NCBI GenBank assembly: GCA_020634755.1 | Contig: JACKBC010000013.1 | Span: 1-64,000 of the forward strand | Direction: 5' to 3' | Length of the DNA: 64,000 nt | From: Caldilineaceae bacterium | GTDB taxonomy: Bacteria; Chloroflexota; Anaerolineae; Caldilineales; Caldilineaceae | Shown here: piece by piece, positions 51,555-60,746 of the stretch | Layout: every line of letters begins with the position of its first letter | Position numbering within the stretch: position 1 is the first letter of the stretch | The notes under the pieces: generated by a model | The model's database searches: none | What the model was told of the DNA's origin: nothing | The model's input: only the letters and a program-made list of their open reading frames with translations | Position numbers and translations under genes: made by a program

Positions 51555-52523
51555 ATGATCGACGCACCCACTTACTCACCCAGAATTCTTTGCATTACAC
51601 CGAATCCAGCCATCGATCGCACACACGTTATCCCGCACTTGACGCCAGGTGCAGTCCATCGCTCTTATAATGTGGTGGTTGATGCTGGTGGCAAAGGTAT
51701 TAATGTAGCCCGTGCGCTGAAAGTGCTAGGTGGCGTGCCAGTGTGTGCCGGATTTTTGGGCGGGCTAAGCGGCAAACAAGTGGCGCGTTTAGCCGAAGCA
51801 GAAGGGCTCTTGCCGGCATGGAGCTGGATTCAGAATGAGACGCGAACCTGTGTCATCATTTCAGCCGAGGATAGTGCTGAATCAACCGTCTTTAATGAAA
51901 ATGGGCCAACGGTTGCCGCGGCTGATTGGGCAATGTTGCGTAAGGATGTGGTCCTGGCGGCCCAAGATGTAGACGCCGTGTGCATTTCAGGGAGTACGCC
52001 CGCGGGGTCATCGCCAGAAAGTTTGCCAACGTTAATTGCGGCGCTGCGCGATATTGACAAACCGGTTTGGGTAGATACAAGCAAAGCGGCCCTGCAAGCT
52101 GCGTTGACTGCTCGGCCCACCGCCATCAAGGTGAATCATGTGGAAGCGGGAGAAGTCGCAGGCACTGAAATAGAGACTTGGCAGGAAGCGATACATGTAG
52201 CCAATCAGTTTTGCGCCCAGGGAATTGCTTATGCCATTATTACGTTGGGCCACGACGGTGCGGTTCTGGCGACATCTAGAGAAGGTGGTTGGTGGGCAAG
52301 GCCAGCAGCACTACAGACGGTGAGTGCCGTGGCTAGCGGAGATTGTTTTCTGGCCGGAATGGTCTTTGCAACCTGTCTGGGAGAATCGCCGACCACGGCT
52401 TTAAAGCATGGCGTGGCGGCGGGAACTGCAAATGCGCTAAATACGGGCGGTGCGCGTTTTACTAAGGAGCAATTTGCGCAGGTGTTGGCCCAAGTTAGCC
52501 TGGACGCGTTGGATGCTCACTAA
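51555..52523 (+). CDS. PfkB-family hexose kinase (1-phosphofructokinase/tagatose-6-P kinase type)
   Basis: Sugar kinase of 322 residues. The start MIDAPTYSPRILCITPNPAIDRT is preferred over an upstream extension that reads through a terminator. ITPNPAIDRTH and DAGGKGINVARALKVLGG are the FruK/LacC signature. The C-terminal PfkB motif SAVASGDCFLAGMVFA contains the catalytic Asp. It phosphorylates a hexose phosphate (fructose-1-P or tagatose-6-P); no PTS genes are adjacent to discriminate. Its TAA overlaps the convergent mfd stop codon. Confidence 0.9.
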   Translation: MIDAPTYSPRILCITPNPAIDRTHVIPHLTPGAVHRSYNVVVDAGGKGINVARALKVLGGVPVCAGFLGGLSGKQVARLAEAEGLLPAWSWIQNETRTCVIISAEDSAESTVFNENGPTVAAADWAMLRKDVVLAAQDVDAVCISGSTPAGSSPESLPTLIAALRDIDKPVWVDTSKAALQAALTARPTAIKVNHVEAGEVAGTEIETWQEAIHVANQFCAQGIAYAIITLGHDGAVLATSREGGWWARPAALQTVSAVASGDCFLAGMVFATCLGESPTTALKHGVAAGTANALNTGGARFTKEQFAQVLAQVSLDALDAH

Positions 52524-55500
52524 CTATACGCCATAATTTCAAGGGTGCGCAGCAAGACCGTGCGCCACTTGCCTTCTTCATCAACGGGCAAATAGATGGC
52601 GCGGCGGGCAACGCGAGCTGCTTCTTCGGGTACAAACTGCTCGTCTTCCAAATGACCCAGCCCCAACTGAAGCCGTCGTTGCAGCACGCGCCGGTTCATG
52701 TTTTCCAACGCATCGCTGCGGATCACAAGTTGTTCCAATTCGCGGCCAATATTCTGCACGCCGGCGCGTAGGGCCAAAATCTTCACCAGAATTTGAAAGA
52801 GTAAGTTGTCGACTTCCTCGGGGACAGAGCGTGTGTTGTCCACCTCGCCAAACCGATCGATGAGTTCACGACGCATTTCTTCTACTGAATCTGGATTGGT
52901 AAGGCCCGCAATGCGACGATACATTTGTAAGCGCAGCCCCTCATCTTCTACATAATACTCGGGGATTTTGGCATCGATGGGAAGATCCAGCGTGACCGGC
53001 GGAGCCAATGGATCGGCAATATCAAACGGTGCGTCCGTCGCGGCACTCGGTAGCGGCATAAATGGGCTGCTCGCTGTTTCAGCGCTTTCCTCTTCTGCCT
53101 CTGTATCCTCAACCGCAGTGCCCCTGCCGTTTATGGCTGAGTCTGTTGTGCCGACTTCAATTTGGCCGTCTGCAATTTCTTCCGCTTGGCCATCGTCAAT
53201 TTGCGTCTGCTGCACGGCTTTCTCAAAACGTTTGGCCTTCTCGCGGGCATCATTGATGGCTTGCGCCAGCAGCCTTGTGTACAGGTCAAAGCCAACGCTG
53301 TCGATGTGCCCATGTTGGCGCGCTCCCAGCAGATCCCCGGCGCCGCGGATTTCCAGATCGCGCATGGCAATGCGGAAGCCCGCACCCAACTCTTCGCTGC
53401 TTTCCAAAATGGCGGATAGCCTGCGGCGGGCATCGTAGCTCAACGTTGTGTGTTTATCATAAAGCAAATAACAGTGGCCGCGTTGCGCGCTGCGCCCGAC
53501 GCGGCCGCGCAGCTGATAGAGCTGTGCCAGGCCAAAGTGATCGGCGCGATTGATAATAATCGTGTTGGCATTGGGAATGTCCAGTCCATTCTCAATAATC
53601 GTTGTGCAAACCAGAATATCCGCTTCTCCATCCGAAAATTGAATCATCGCATCTTCGAGCTGCCGTTCGGCCATTTGGCCATGAGCCACCAATACGGTTG
53701 CTTCGGGAACCAGGCGCTGCAAGCGGTCCGCCAGCACATTGATGCCGCGCACGCGGTTGTGGACAAAGAAGACCTGCCCGTGGCGATTGAGCTCGCGTTG
53801 GATTGCCTGGCGTACCATTACGTCATCAAATTCGGCCAAAATGGTATGAACGGGTTGGCGCTCTTTGGGCGGCGTGTTGATTGTGCTCATGTCGCGCACG
53901 CCGCTCAGGCTCATGTGTAGCGTGCGCGGGATGGGGGTAGCGCTCAGCGTGAGCACATCGACCAGCGTGCGCAACTGCTTGAGTTTTTCCTTTTGCGCCA
54001 CGCCAAAACGCTGCTCTTCATCGATGATCATGAGCCCTAAATCTTTAAACTCGACGTCATTGCTCAACAGCCGATGCGTACCGATCACCATATCCACCGT
54101 GCCATCGGCCAGCCCTTTGATGACCTTCTCCTGCTGGGCGGGCGTGCGAAAGCGGCTGAGCGATTCGACGCGAATGGGAAAGCGGCTCAGGCGGCGGTTA
54201 AAGGTGCGATAGTGCTGCTGGGCCAGCACGGTGGTTGGCACCAGCATAGCCACCTGTTTGCCGTCCGTCATGGCTTTGAAAGCGGCGCGCACGGCCACTT
54301 CGGTCTTGCCATAGCCCACGTCGCCACAGATGAGCCGGTCCATGGGGCGGTCCGATTCCATATCGAGCTTGACGGCGTCAATGGCTTCCAACTGATCCAG
54401 CGTTTCCTCATAGGGAAAACTGGCCGCTAGCTCGTCCTGCCACGGCCCATCCGGGCTGTATGAATGACCAGTGATCAACTCCCGCTCGGCATAAAGTTTG
54501 AGCAGATCGTCGGCAATATCGGCAATGGCGCGTTTGGTGCGCTCCTTGACCGCCTGCCAATCTGCCGTGCCCAAGCGGGTAACGCCGGGCGCCCCTTCGC
54601 CGGCGCCTACATAGCGGCTCAGCCGGTCGGCCTGGTGCACCGGCACATAGAGCTTGTCGCCTTTGGCATAGGAAACTTGTAGATATTCACGCTCAACGCC
54701 GCTCACTTCCAGCATAACCAGCCCGTCATACTGGCCAATGCCGTGTTCGAGATGGACCACGAAATCGCCCGCTTTGACATCGGCAAAGAAGATTTCCGGC
54801 GCTACGCTACTGCGTTTGGCCGTTTTGCGGCGCGCCTGTGGCTTGCTCCAACCGAACAGCTCGGCATCGGTCCACAAATGGAGCGTGGACACATCGCCAT
54901 CTTCCAATAAGCCGCGCATGGTAAAGCCTTCTCCCAACACGCCTTGGACTAGCGAATTGCTGCGCGGGGGTGGCGGCTGCGGCAGATCGGACTGTACATG
55001 AACCAGCATGTCGGCTTCGCGCAAAAGCTCTTGCAAGCGCGCGGCCTGGCGCGTCACCAGCACGGTGCGATGACCGGCTGTGAGCGACTTATGGACTTCA
55101 CTGGTAATCTGCTTGGTTTTGCCGCCAAAGCGGGGGCCGGGCGCAAAGCTGCGCGCCAGTTCGGTATTGCTATTGGTGGTTTTGCCATCGAGCCCGCCAT
55201 AGCCCAAGATCAGCACGTTGCGGGCAGCCAGTTGGCTGCGGATTTCGGCCACGTCGAAAAAGCTGCTGGCAAAGCCAGTGGGCAATTCACCGCTGCGTTC
55301 CAGTTCTTGCCGTAGGCCAATGGCCTGATTTTCCAATTCGCGCAGCGTATCTATCAGCTCAGCGCCGTCATCGATAATCAGCAGCGCATCATCGCCCACG
55401 TAATCGAGCAGGCTGGCTGGCTGCTCATAGAAATAGGGCAGATACCATTCAATGCCGCGGAAGCTCTGGCTATCGTGTAAATGCTCAACTTCCAGCCGCA

Positions 55501-56344
55501 GCTCTTCGCGAATGGCGAGCAGCAAATTAGGGTCTTGTAATGGTGAAAGCCCTTCTTTTTGGGCTAGATTGTCGGGCGCGTTGAGTGTATCGCCCTGAAT
55601 GTTTAGCCGTTTGAGCACAGCTGGACCATATTTGCTCAGCGCTTCGCAGCCGGGGCCAATTTCCACTTGGCTGATGCGCCGCTCCGTGCGTTGGGTCGCC
55701 GGGTCAAAAACGCGCAGGCTCTCAATCTCATCGCCAAATAGATCGATGCGCACTGGGTGGTCTAAATTGGGGGGCCAAATATCCACAATGCCGCCGCGCC
55801 GGGCGAAAGCGCCGGGCTCTTCCACCACCTCCACGGCATGATAGCCCGTTTGCACCCAGTTCATGGTCATCTGTTCCAACCGCACGACGCTGCCGGTGCG
55901 CAGCGGGCGCAGCGCCAGGCGCAGCTCGCGGGCGGGCAGTGTCTTTTGGATTAAGGCGCGGGCGCTGGAGATAACGACCGGCTTGGGGCCGGCACTGTTG
56001 CGGCTTTGCAGCGCCGCCAACGCGGTCAAGCGGCGCTGACGCGTTTCGCCACTCCACGAAATGCGTTCAAATGGCAGCGCATCCGGTTCGGCAAAAAGGT
56101 GAACGGTCGGGCCATTTTCTTCTTTGGAGGGCAGCCAGGCTTCCAGATTGAGCGCCAATTGCTGGGCCATTTCGCTGCGGGCCGTCAGAATGAGCACTGG
56201 GCCGGGGTGGTGCATGGCTAACCCGGCTAGCACAAATGGATGCGCCGAGTGGACGAGCGCCTGTGGCTCTGTGGGCGGCGTCGCCCGTACAGCCTCATAG
56301 GCAGGCAGCCTGGGCAATAAATTGAGCAGTCCAGATAAATTCAT
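52520..56344 (-). CDS. mfd: Transcription-repair coupling factor Mfd
   Basis: SF2 DNA translocase of 1274 residues that removes stalled RNA polymerase and recruits UvrA. Domains in order: UvrB-like module at 1-330, the CarD-like RNA polymerase interaction domain (AGDFVVHLEHGIGQYDGL) after the middle third begins, RecA-like domain 1 with Walker A GDVGYGKTEVAVRAAFKA and Walker B MIIDEEQRFGV, domain 2 with TTIIENGLDIPNANTII and YQLRGRVGRSAQRGHCYLLY, and the TRCF domain at the C-terminus (AKIPEYYVEDEGLRLQMYRRI). A low-complexity acidic insert of about 80 residues (VEDTEAEEESAETASS) separates translocase and TRCF parts. It overlaps the pth stop by 4 bp. Confidence 0.97.
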   Translation of the reverse strand: MNLSGLLNLLPRLPAYEAVRATPPTEPQALVHSAHPFVLAGLAMHHPGPVLILTARSEMAQQLALNLEAWLPSKEENGPTVHLFAEPDALPFERISWSGETRQRRLTALAALQSRNSAGPKPVVISSARALIQKTLPARELRLALRPLRTGSVVRLEQMTMNWVQTGYHAVEVVEEPGAFARRGGIVDIWPPNLDHPVRIDLFGDEIESLRVFDPATQRTERRISQVEIGPGCEALSKYGPAVLKRLNIQGDTLNAPDNLAQKEGLSPLQDPNLLLAIREELRLEVEHLHDSQSFRGIEWYLPYFYEQPASLLDYVGDDALLIIDDGAELIDTLRELENQAIGLRQELERSGELPTGFASSFFDVAEIRSQLAARNVLILGYGGLDGKTTNSNTELARSFAPGPRFGGKTKQITSEVHKSLTAGHRTVLVTRQAARLQELLREADMLVHVQSDLPQPPPPRSNSLVQGVLGEGFTMRGLLEDGDVSTLHLWTDAELFGWSKPQARRKTAKRSSVAPEIFFADVKAGDFVVHLEHGIGQYDGLVMLEVSGVEREYLQVSYAKGDKLYVPVHQADRLSRYVGAGEGAPGVTRLGTADWQAVKERTKRAIADIADDLLKLYAERELITGHSYSPDGPWQDELAASFPYEETLDQLEAIDAVKLDMESDRPMDRLICGDVGYGKTEVAVRAAFKAMTDGKQVAMLVPTTVLAQQHYRTFNRRLSRFPIRVESLSRFRTPAQQEKVIKGLADGTVDMVIGTHRLLSNDVEFKDLGLMIIDEEQRFGVAQKEKLKQLRTLVDVLTLSATPIPRTLHMSLSGVRDMSTINTPPKERQPVHTILAEFDDVMVRQAIQRELNRHGQVFFVHNRVRGINVLADRLQRLVPEATVLVAHGQMAERQLEDAMIQFSDGEADILVCTTIIENGLDIPNANTIIINRADHFGLAQLYQLRGRVGRSAQRGHCYLLYDKHTTLSYDARRRLSAILESSEELGAGFRIAMRDLEIRGAGDLLGARQHGHIDSVGFDLYTRLLAQAINDAREKAKRFEKAVQQTQIDDGQAEEIADGQIEVGTTDSAINGRGTAVEDTEAEEESAETASSPFMPLPSAATDAPFDIADPLAPPVTLDLPIDAKIPEYYVEDEGLRLQMYRRIAGLTNPDSVEEMRRELIDRFGEVDNTRSVPEEVDNLLFQILVKILALRAGVQNIGRELEQLVIRSDALENMNRRVLQRRLQLGLGHLEDEQFVPEEAARVARRAIYLPVDEEGKWRTVLLRTLEIMAYS

Positions 56345-57015
56345 GAGGTTCTGACGTTAAACCTGTTCATGGCGGCATCAATGCCATTAAAGAGCCAGAC
56401 ATCAATGGCAGTGCAAATGGTATCTCTTAATGGGGCAAACAGCGCCGCTTCATCTTTTAAAAAATCTTGCAGTACATAATCGGCTGCTTTCATGCGTCCT
56501 GGTGGCCGACCAATGCCAATGCGGAAGCGAGGAAAATCTGGCGTGTCCAATCGGGTGATGATTGATTTGACGCCGTTTTGCCCGCCAGAACCGCCCCCAG
56601 GCCGCAGCCGGATCTGTCCCGGAGCTAAATCCAGGTCATCGTGAATGACCAGAATGTCTGCCGGCTCTACGCTATAGTATGAGGCCAGTGCGCCCACGGC
56701 CTCTCCACTGGTGTTCATGTACGTTTGTGGTTTTGCCAGCAGCACTTTCTGCCGTTCTGCTGAGGGCTGGAAAAGGCTGCCCAAAAAGCCGCGGGTTTCA
56801 CTATTTTCCTGTGCCGACGCGGCCTGGGGAGATGCAAGTGCACTTGGCATGGAAACCCAACCATCAGCCACGCTGGCCTTTAGCTGTATGCGCGAAAAGG
56901 CGAAATTGTGACGCTCTGCATAAAGTTCGACGGCGCGAAAGCCAATATTGTGGCGATTGTTTGCGTAGCGGGGGCCTGGATTTCCCAACCCCACGATCAT
57001 TTTTAGTGAAGGCAT
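56341..57015 (-). CDS. pth: Peptidyl-tRNA hydrolase
   Basis: Enzyme releasing peptides from drop-off peptidyl-tRNAs. Key residues are all visible: Asn and Tyr in GLGNPGPRYANNRHNIGF (catalytic His in NRHN), Asn in KPQTYMNTSGEA, Asp in VIHDDLDL, and Asn in GGGSGGQNGVKSI. About 224 residues from the ATG at 57015, longer than the usual 190 because of a Ser/Ala/Gln-rich insert of about 35 residues before KPQTYMN (PSALASPQAASAQENSETRG). ATGA overlap with mfd suggests coupled translation. Alternative starts exist at 57033 and 57000. Confidence 0.95.
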   Translation of the reverse strand: MPSLKMIVGLGNPGPRYANNRHNIGFRAVELYAERHNFAFSRIQLKASVADGWVSMPSALASPQAASAQENSETRGFLGSLFQPSAERQKVLLAKPQTYMNTSGEAVGALASYYSVEPADILVIHDDLDLAPGQIRLRPGGGSGGQNGVKSIITRLDTPDFPRFRIGIGRPPGRMKAADYVLQDFLKDEAALFAPLRDTICTAIDVWLFNGIDAAMNRFNVRTS

Positions 57016-57124
57016 AATATCTATAACTGGCATCTATAAACGCGAAAACGGGGCAATGAGCCGCTACCGGCCCTTGCCCTCCAATCGTTATTTGCTACTG
57101 AACATTCCAACTATGCTTATACAA

Positions 57125-57218
57125 GCACATGCATCATTTGGCACAAACGCGGCGACCAAGCCTGCCGCAGCACATGCATCATTTTACACAAATGGCGGTG
57201 CTGAGCCTGTCGAAGCTC
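57125..57218 (+). repeat. 45-bp tandem duplication with GCACATGCATCATTT
   Basis: Two 45-bp units (57125-57169 and 57170-57214) both begin GCACATGCATCATTT and carry ACAAA, GGCG and AGCCTG. The second ends in CTGTCGAAGCTCAGG, a variant of the CTTCGACAAGCTCAGG repeat found inside the element at 24121. No gene lies in 57016-57236. Confidence 0.6.
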
Positions 57219-57236
57219 AGGGCACATCAGCTCTAA

Positions 57237-58079
57237 TCAAATCTGGGCCCGCATCCAGCTTAAAATCCATTTGCCGAGAAAGATCAGGCCAATGAGTGTA
57301 AAGAGCGCCGCGCTGAGCCGTACGCCATAGAAAAATTGCTCGCGCAGATGCTGGATTGAGAGCGCTTCACCCAATTGACGCGTAATGCTATTGACCTCTT
57401 CCGGGGCTGTGTTGTTGGCGTCTGCCGCAACCGTAACGGCATCGGCGTTCGCATTTGGCTCCGCATCTGGCGCCGTATCGGCCACGATTTCGTTGCTCTG
57501 CGCCGGCTCGTCGGCTATGGCGATTTCTGTGGCCGGCGTATTGACCGGTGCTGCATCACCCGCTTGCGGTTGCCCCACCTGGCCAACGACGGCTGTAGGC
57601 TGCGGCGCGGGCGTAAAGGTTGCCGTGGGAATCGGCGTGGCAGTAGGTTCGCTGGAAGTGGGTGTGGCCGTTGGCTCCAGGCTAATGTTAATGTTTTTGG
57701 CAAAGAACTCGGCGTAATTGCCGTCATTTTTGACCACGCGCAAGCGAATGCTGTATACACCTGGCGGCAAACTATCGGATTGGAGCACGCCAAGCTGCCC
57801 ATTGATCACTGGTTCGGTGCTGCCGGCAAAATAGATATAGGCGTCGTCAGAACTGGGTTCCTGTTTGAAGTGCAGCTCATATTTTTGAAACGGCTCAATA
57901 ACGGCCGTGCCCAAAATGGGAACGGCGCCACCGACCGATGAACCAGTGGCTGGCGACGTGATGCCAGACTGATTTTGGGCCTGCGTAGGGTGGATGTCCG
58001 CACCAACTAGAAAGCTGCTCAGTAATAACGCCCAAACCAGGGCGCGCAATAAACGATAAATGGGTGATTCTCCTTGCAT
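57237..58079 (-). CDS. Exported protein with Thr/Pro linker and C-terminal membrane anchor
   Basis: Hypothetical surface protein of 280 residues. The start at 58079 gives a signal peptide (LLRALVWALLLSSFLVG ... TQAQ); the longer open frame upstream has no such feature. Residues 35-140 form a beta domain (GSSVGGAVPILGTAVIEPFQKYELHF ... GVYSIRLRVVKND) seen in Chloroflexota proteins, then a TATPTSSEPTATPIPTA linker, an Ala/Asp-rich stretch, and a C-terminal TM (LFTLIGLIFLGKWILSW) with a basic end. It is probably co-transcribed after the CapA-like gene. No enzymatic motif. Confidence 0.75.
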   Translation of the reverse strand: MQGESPIYRLLRALVWALLLSSFLVGADIHPTQAQNQSGITSPATGSSVGGAVPILGTAVIEPFQKYELHFKQEPSSDDAYIYFAGSTEPVINGQLGVLQSDSLPPGVYSIRLRVVKNDGNYAEFFAKNINISLEPTATPTSSEPTATPIPTATFTPAPQPTAVVGQVGQPQAGDAAPVNTPATEIAIADEPAQSNEIVADTAPDAEPNANADAVTVAADANNTAPEEVNSITRQLGEALSIQHLREQFFYGVRLSAALFTLIGLIFLGKWILSWMRAQI

Positions 58080-58259
58080 AAATTTGATGTAACTCTTCTC
58101 CTGGCGATACGCGGGCGCTGCGTAAGTCGTGCGATGGTACGCAAGTTGTGTAATTGCAAAACGTGGTCGGCGATTTGATTGTTCCCAGATAGAGCAGTAT
58201 ACGCTGTTTGCATTTGTGGAGCAAGTACGACACATTGATATCGCGCTTGGGTTTTGGGG

Positions 58260-60107
58260 TTATTCCCAGTAGCTGGCGCGGAAAAGAGGCGTGAGAATTT
58301 GTTCGCGCTCTGTAGGCGTGGCCCAACGCGGCTGGCCATACTCTTCAATAATCGTGACGAGCAGCTGTGTGCTGATGTGGCGGTTATTGTAAATCGTATG
58401 TTTGGCCACAATGCCCTGTCGAGTCGGTTCGCTCCACATTTGGTCGAAATAGAGGTTGCCCAATCCAAAGAGAATGAGGCGGCCATCGGTGAATTCCAGC
58501 GCCTGGGGAGAGTGTGCCTGCACACCGGTGACTACATCCGCCCCAGCCTGGGAAATCGCATTGAAATCTGTGCGCTGGGCCGGCAGTGGTGAAATTTCAT
58601 AGCGTTCCTCACTCTGCACGTCGACAAAAATCACGTCGGCTTGGCCACTTTGGCGAATGGCGCCAATCGAGGCCGTGAGCGCATCTAAATCCAACGGGGC
58701 CGCGCCCGGTCCATCTGCCGTGGCCCACGCCTGAACGGGACCAAAGCTATTGGCGCCCAAAAAAGCCAGCCGGTTGCCATTGTGTTCCATAAAGAGCGGC
58801 GCGGTCGCTTCGGCCATGTTTTTGCCACCGCCAAAAAGGCGAAATCCCGCATCGGCTTGCAGCTGCAACGAGGTCAGCGCATCGGGTAAGCCAAAGTCAT
58901 TTTGATGGTTGCCGGTAAGGCTGATGATATCAACACCGCTGGCTGTGAGCGTATCCATGTAGCCGGGCTTGCTGCAAAAGAGTAGATTGCCGGCGGAGGT
59001 ATCGGTTTGGCAGCCTGGAATAAAGGAGACTTCATTGCTGGCATGGGTAATATCTGCCGCTGCTAGGTCGGGGCCGATGACGCGGGCCGGCCAGTCGTCG
59101 CCGAACTTGTCCATTTGGAATGCAGTCATGCGCGTTAATGCGGTGACGCCCGTAATGGCCACCACGGTTAACCGATCGGGGTCACGATTGGAACCAGGAA
59201 TGGCCGGCAGCGCCTTGGTGAAATGGGCCAAGGCGTCTTGATTATCAGCGCCGTGTGCAAGAACATGCGCGTAATAATCGACAACGAGCGGGTAGTTTGC
59301 CGCATCAAAATAGTGGGCGTTTTCAATGGGAGTTTGCCCATCTATGGCCAGGACGCTAAAACGTGGCTCCAGCTGGTCAAATGGCAGCAGAATCAGCGTG
59401 GGAATTTCGCCACGGCTGAGAATCCGCAAATCTTCAACTGTGGGCAGAAGCTGCACATGTGGGCCGGGGTTGCCCAATAGCTGCGTCAGGGCCGGCAAGG
59501 TGTCGGAGAGAATGGCCGTCTGCGTAAAGGGAAAAGCGGACGAAGCATCGGCAACGCTGGCGTCGTTATTGTGTTCATTGCCGTGGGACTCCTGCTGCCA
59601 CGCTTGCTGGATCTGCGTCCATGTAATGGTCGGATTGGCCGTATCGAAACGGGCGGCGGCGGCAAAGAAGTAGCGATAAACGAGCGTACCATCGGCCGAT
59701 TCAGCGTTGATGCCCAGGGTTGCTTTGGCATTATGGGGGTCGACGATATTGGCATCAATGATTTCTAGCGGTGTATCGCCCGCCCATGTTTCTTGTAACC
59801 ATATACGGAGGAACGAGGGCGCTGCGCTATCCAGGCTAACAATCGAGGTGGCTTGAGCTGGGGTAGCGGATGGCGTCGCAGTCGGTGTGTCTTGTGCATC
59901 CGCAGTTGTTCTAGATCGGGACGTTGGCATCGGGCTGCTTTGCCCCGATTGCGGCGTCGCCGTAGGAGAGCTGCTTGGTTCTGGCGGCTGCTCCGGGTAT
60001 AAGATGGCGGAGTGCGCAAGGGCCCAGCCGCCGAGCCATAGTCCCCCGAATAACATGACAATGGCGGCTAAAAAGGCTGCTCTGTGTTGAAGCTTACTTG
60101 AGGACAT
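58260..60107 (-). CDS. CapA-family (poly-gamma-glutamate synthesis-like) metallophosphatase-fold protein
   Basis: Exported protein of about 615 residues (ATG at 60107 or 60122). Signal/TM segment near residues 10-30 (AFLAAIVMLFGGLWLGG), then a Thr/Ser/Pro linker. The C-terminal 300 residues are a CapA (PGA_cap) domain: ITGVTALTRMTAFQMD, DIISLTGNHQNDFG (metal His/Asp), DVVTGVQAHSPQALEF and ILFGLGNLYFDQ. The N-terminal 200 residues of the mature part lack a recognised family. CapA-like proteins are linked to polymer export; many are of unknown function. Confidence 0.88.
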   Translation of the reverse strand: MSSSKLQHRAAFLAAIVMLFGGLWLGGWALAHSAILYPEQPPEPSSSPTATPQSGQSSPMPTSRSRTTADAQDTPTATPSATPAQATSIVSLDSAAPSFLRIWLQETWAGDTPLEIIDANIVDPHNAKATLGINAESADGTLVYRYFFAAAARFDTANPTITWTQIQQAWQQESHGNEHNNDASVADASSAFPFTQTAILSDTLPALTQLLGNPGPHVQLLPTVEDLRILSRGEIPTLILLPFDQLEPRFSVLAIDGQTPIENAHYFDAANYPLVVDYYAHVLAHGADNQDALAHFTKALPAIPGSNRDPDRLTVVAITGVTALTRMTAFQMDKFGDDWPARVIGPDLAAADITHASNEVSFIPGCQTDTSAGNLLFCSKPGYMDTLTASGVDIISLTGNHQNDFGLPDALTSLQLQADAGFRLFGGGKNMAEATAPLFMEHNGNRLAFLGANSFGPVQAWATADGPGAAPLDLDALTASIGAIRQSGQADVIFVDVQSEERYEISPLPAQRTDFNAISQAGADVVTGVQAHSPQALEFTDGRLILFGLGNLYFDQMWSEPTRQGIVAKHTIYNNRHISTQLLVTIIEEYGQPRWATPTEREQILTPLFRASYWE

Positions 60108-60482
60108 ACATGAACGCCCCATGGATAATCTGTGGTAGGCCGTTGCAGTTATTCAGGACTTGGGTAGGCCCCGACTAAATTTGTGTCGATTACAAACGGG
60201 TTCACGCTTGGCAATTCACAGACGCTGCATAAGTCATGTCATTATAACTTACCGCAAGCAATACGTATAGTTTGCGCCTAAAATAGGTCTCAAAATTGAC
60301 CTGCAAAGGTGAGTCTCTTTCTCGCAGAATACGATGGCGACTATTCGCGAAAAAATAAAAATATCCTCATCCGTCTTCGTATGTACGATTCTAGCTCAAT
60401 TTCTTTCCCCATACGTTAGACCCCATGACGGCAGGCGTGTTTGGGAGAAGCGCGCTCGGGAAGAGAAATGGAGGCTTTCAAC
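60108..60482. other. Gap without recognisable gene
   Basis: 375 bp of AT-rich sequence between divergent genes. It should hold promoters of both; I see no convincing -35/-10 pair, hairpin or small gene. Confidence 0.4.
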
Positions 60483-60680
60483 ATGATTATGTTGTTAATT
60501 TTGACAATGTCTGGCGTGTCAGTAGGTGCTGTGGCTGGTGTTTTGGCGCACGGAATGGATGGTTTAATTCTGGGTGCAAGCAGCGGCCTGGTGCTGGGCG
60601 TGACCGGCTGGACGGTGATCGGTATGGTGGAGCGTTTTCAAAGCGACCGCCGCCTCGATCGCTTTTTCCGACAGGAATAA
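60483..60680 (+). CDS. Small two-TM membrane protein
   Basis: Protein of 65 residues. GGAGG (60470-60474) lies 8 nt before the ATG at 60483, which opens with MIMLLILTMSGVSVGAVAGVL. Two hydrophobic Gly-rich segments (1-20, 24-45, LILGASSGLVLGVTGWTVIGM) are followed by a basic tail (FQSDRRLDRFF). Glycine zipper-like spacing of small residues suggests helix packing or oligomerisation. No family recognised; the start choice rests on the ribosome binding site. Confidence 0.65.
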   Translation: MIMLLILTMSGVSVGAVAGVLAHGMDGLILGASSGLVLGVTGWTVIGMVERFQSDRRLDRFFRQE

Positions 60681-60697
60681 GATAAATGGCGGGTATT

Positions 60698-60735
60698 TTC
60701 CATAGGTGAAATGCTTATGCATCCCACCTATGGAA
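60698..60735. repeat. Hairpin between convergent genes
   Basis: TTCCATAGGTG (60698-60708) pairs perfectly with CACCTATGGAA (60725-60735), loop of 16 nt. No U-run follows on either strand. It lies between the convergent small membrane protein gene and the glycosidase gene. Confidence 0.55.
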
Positions 60736-60746
60736 TAGACATGTGC

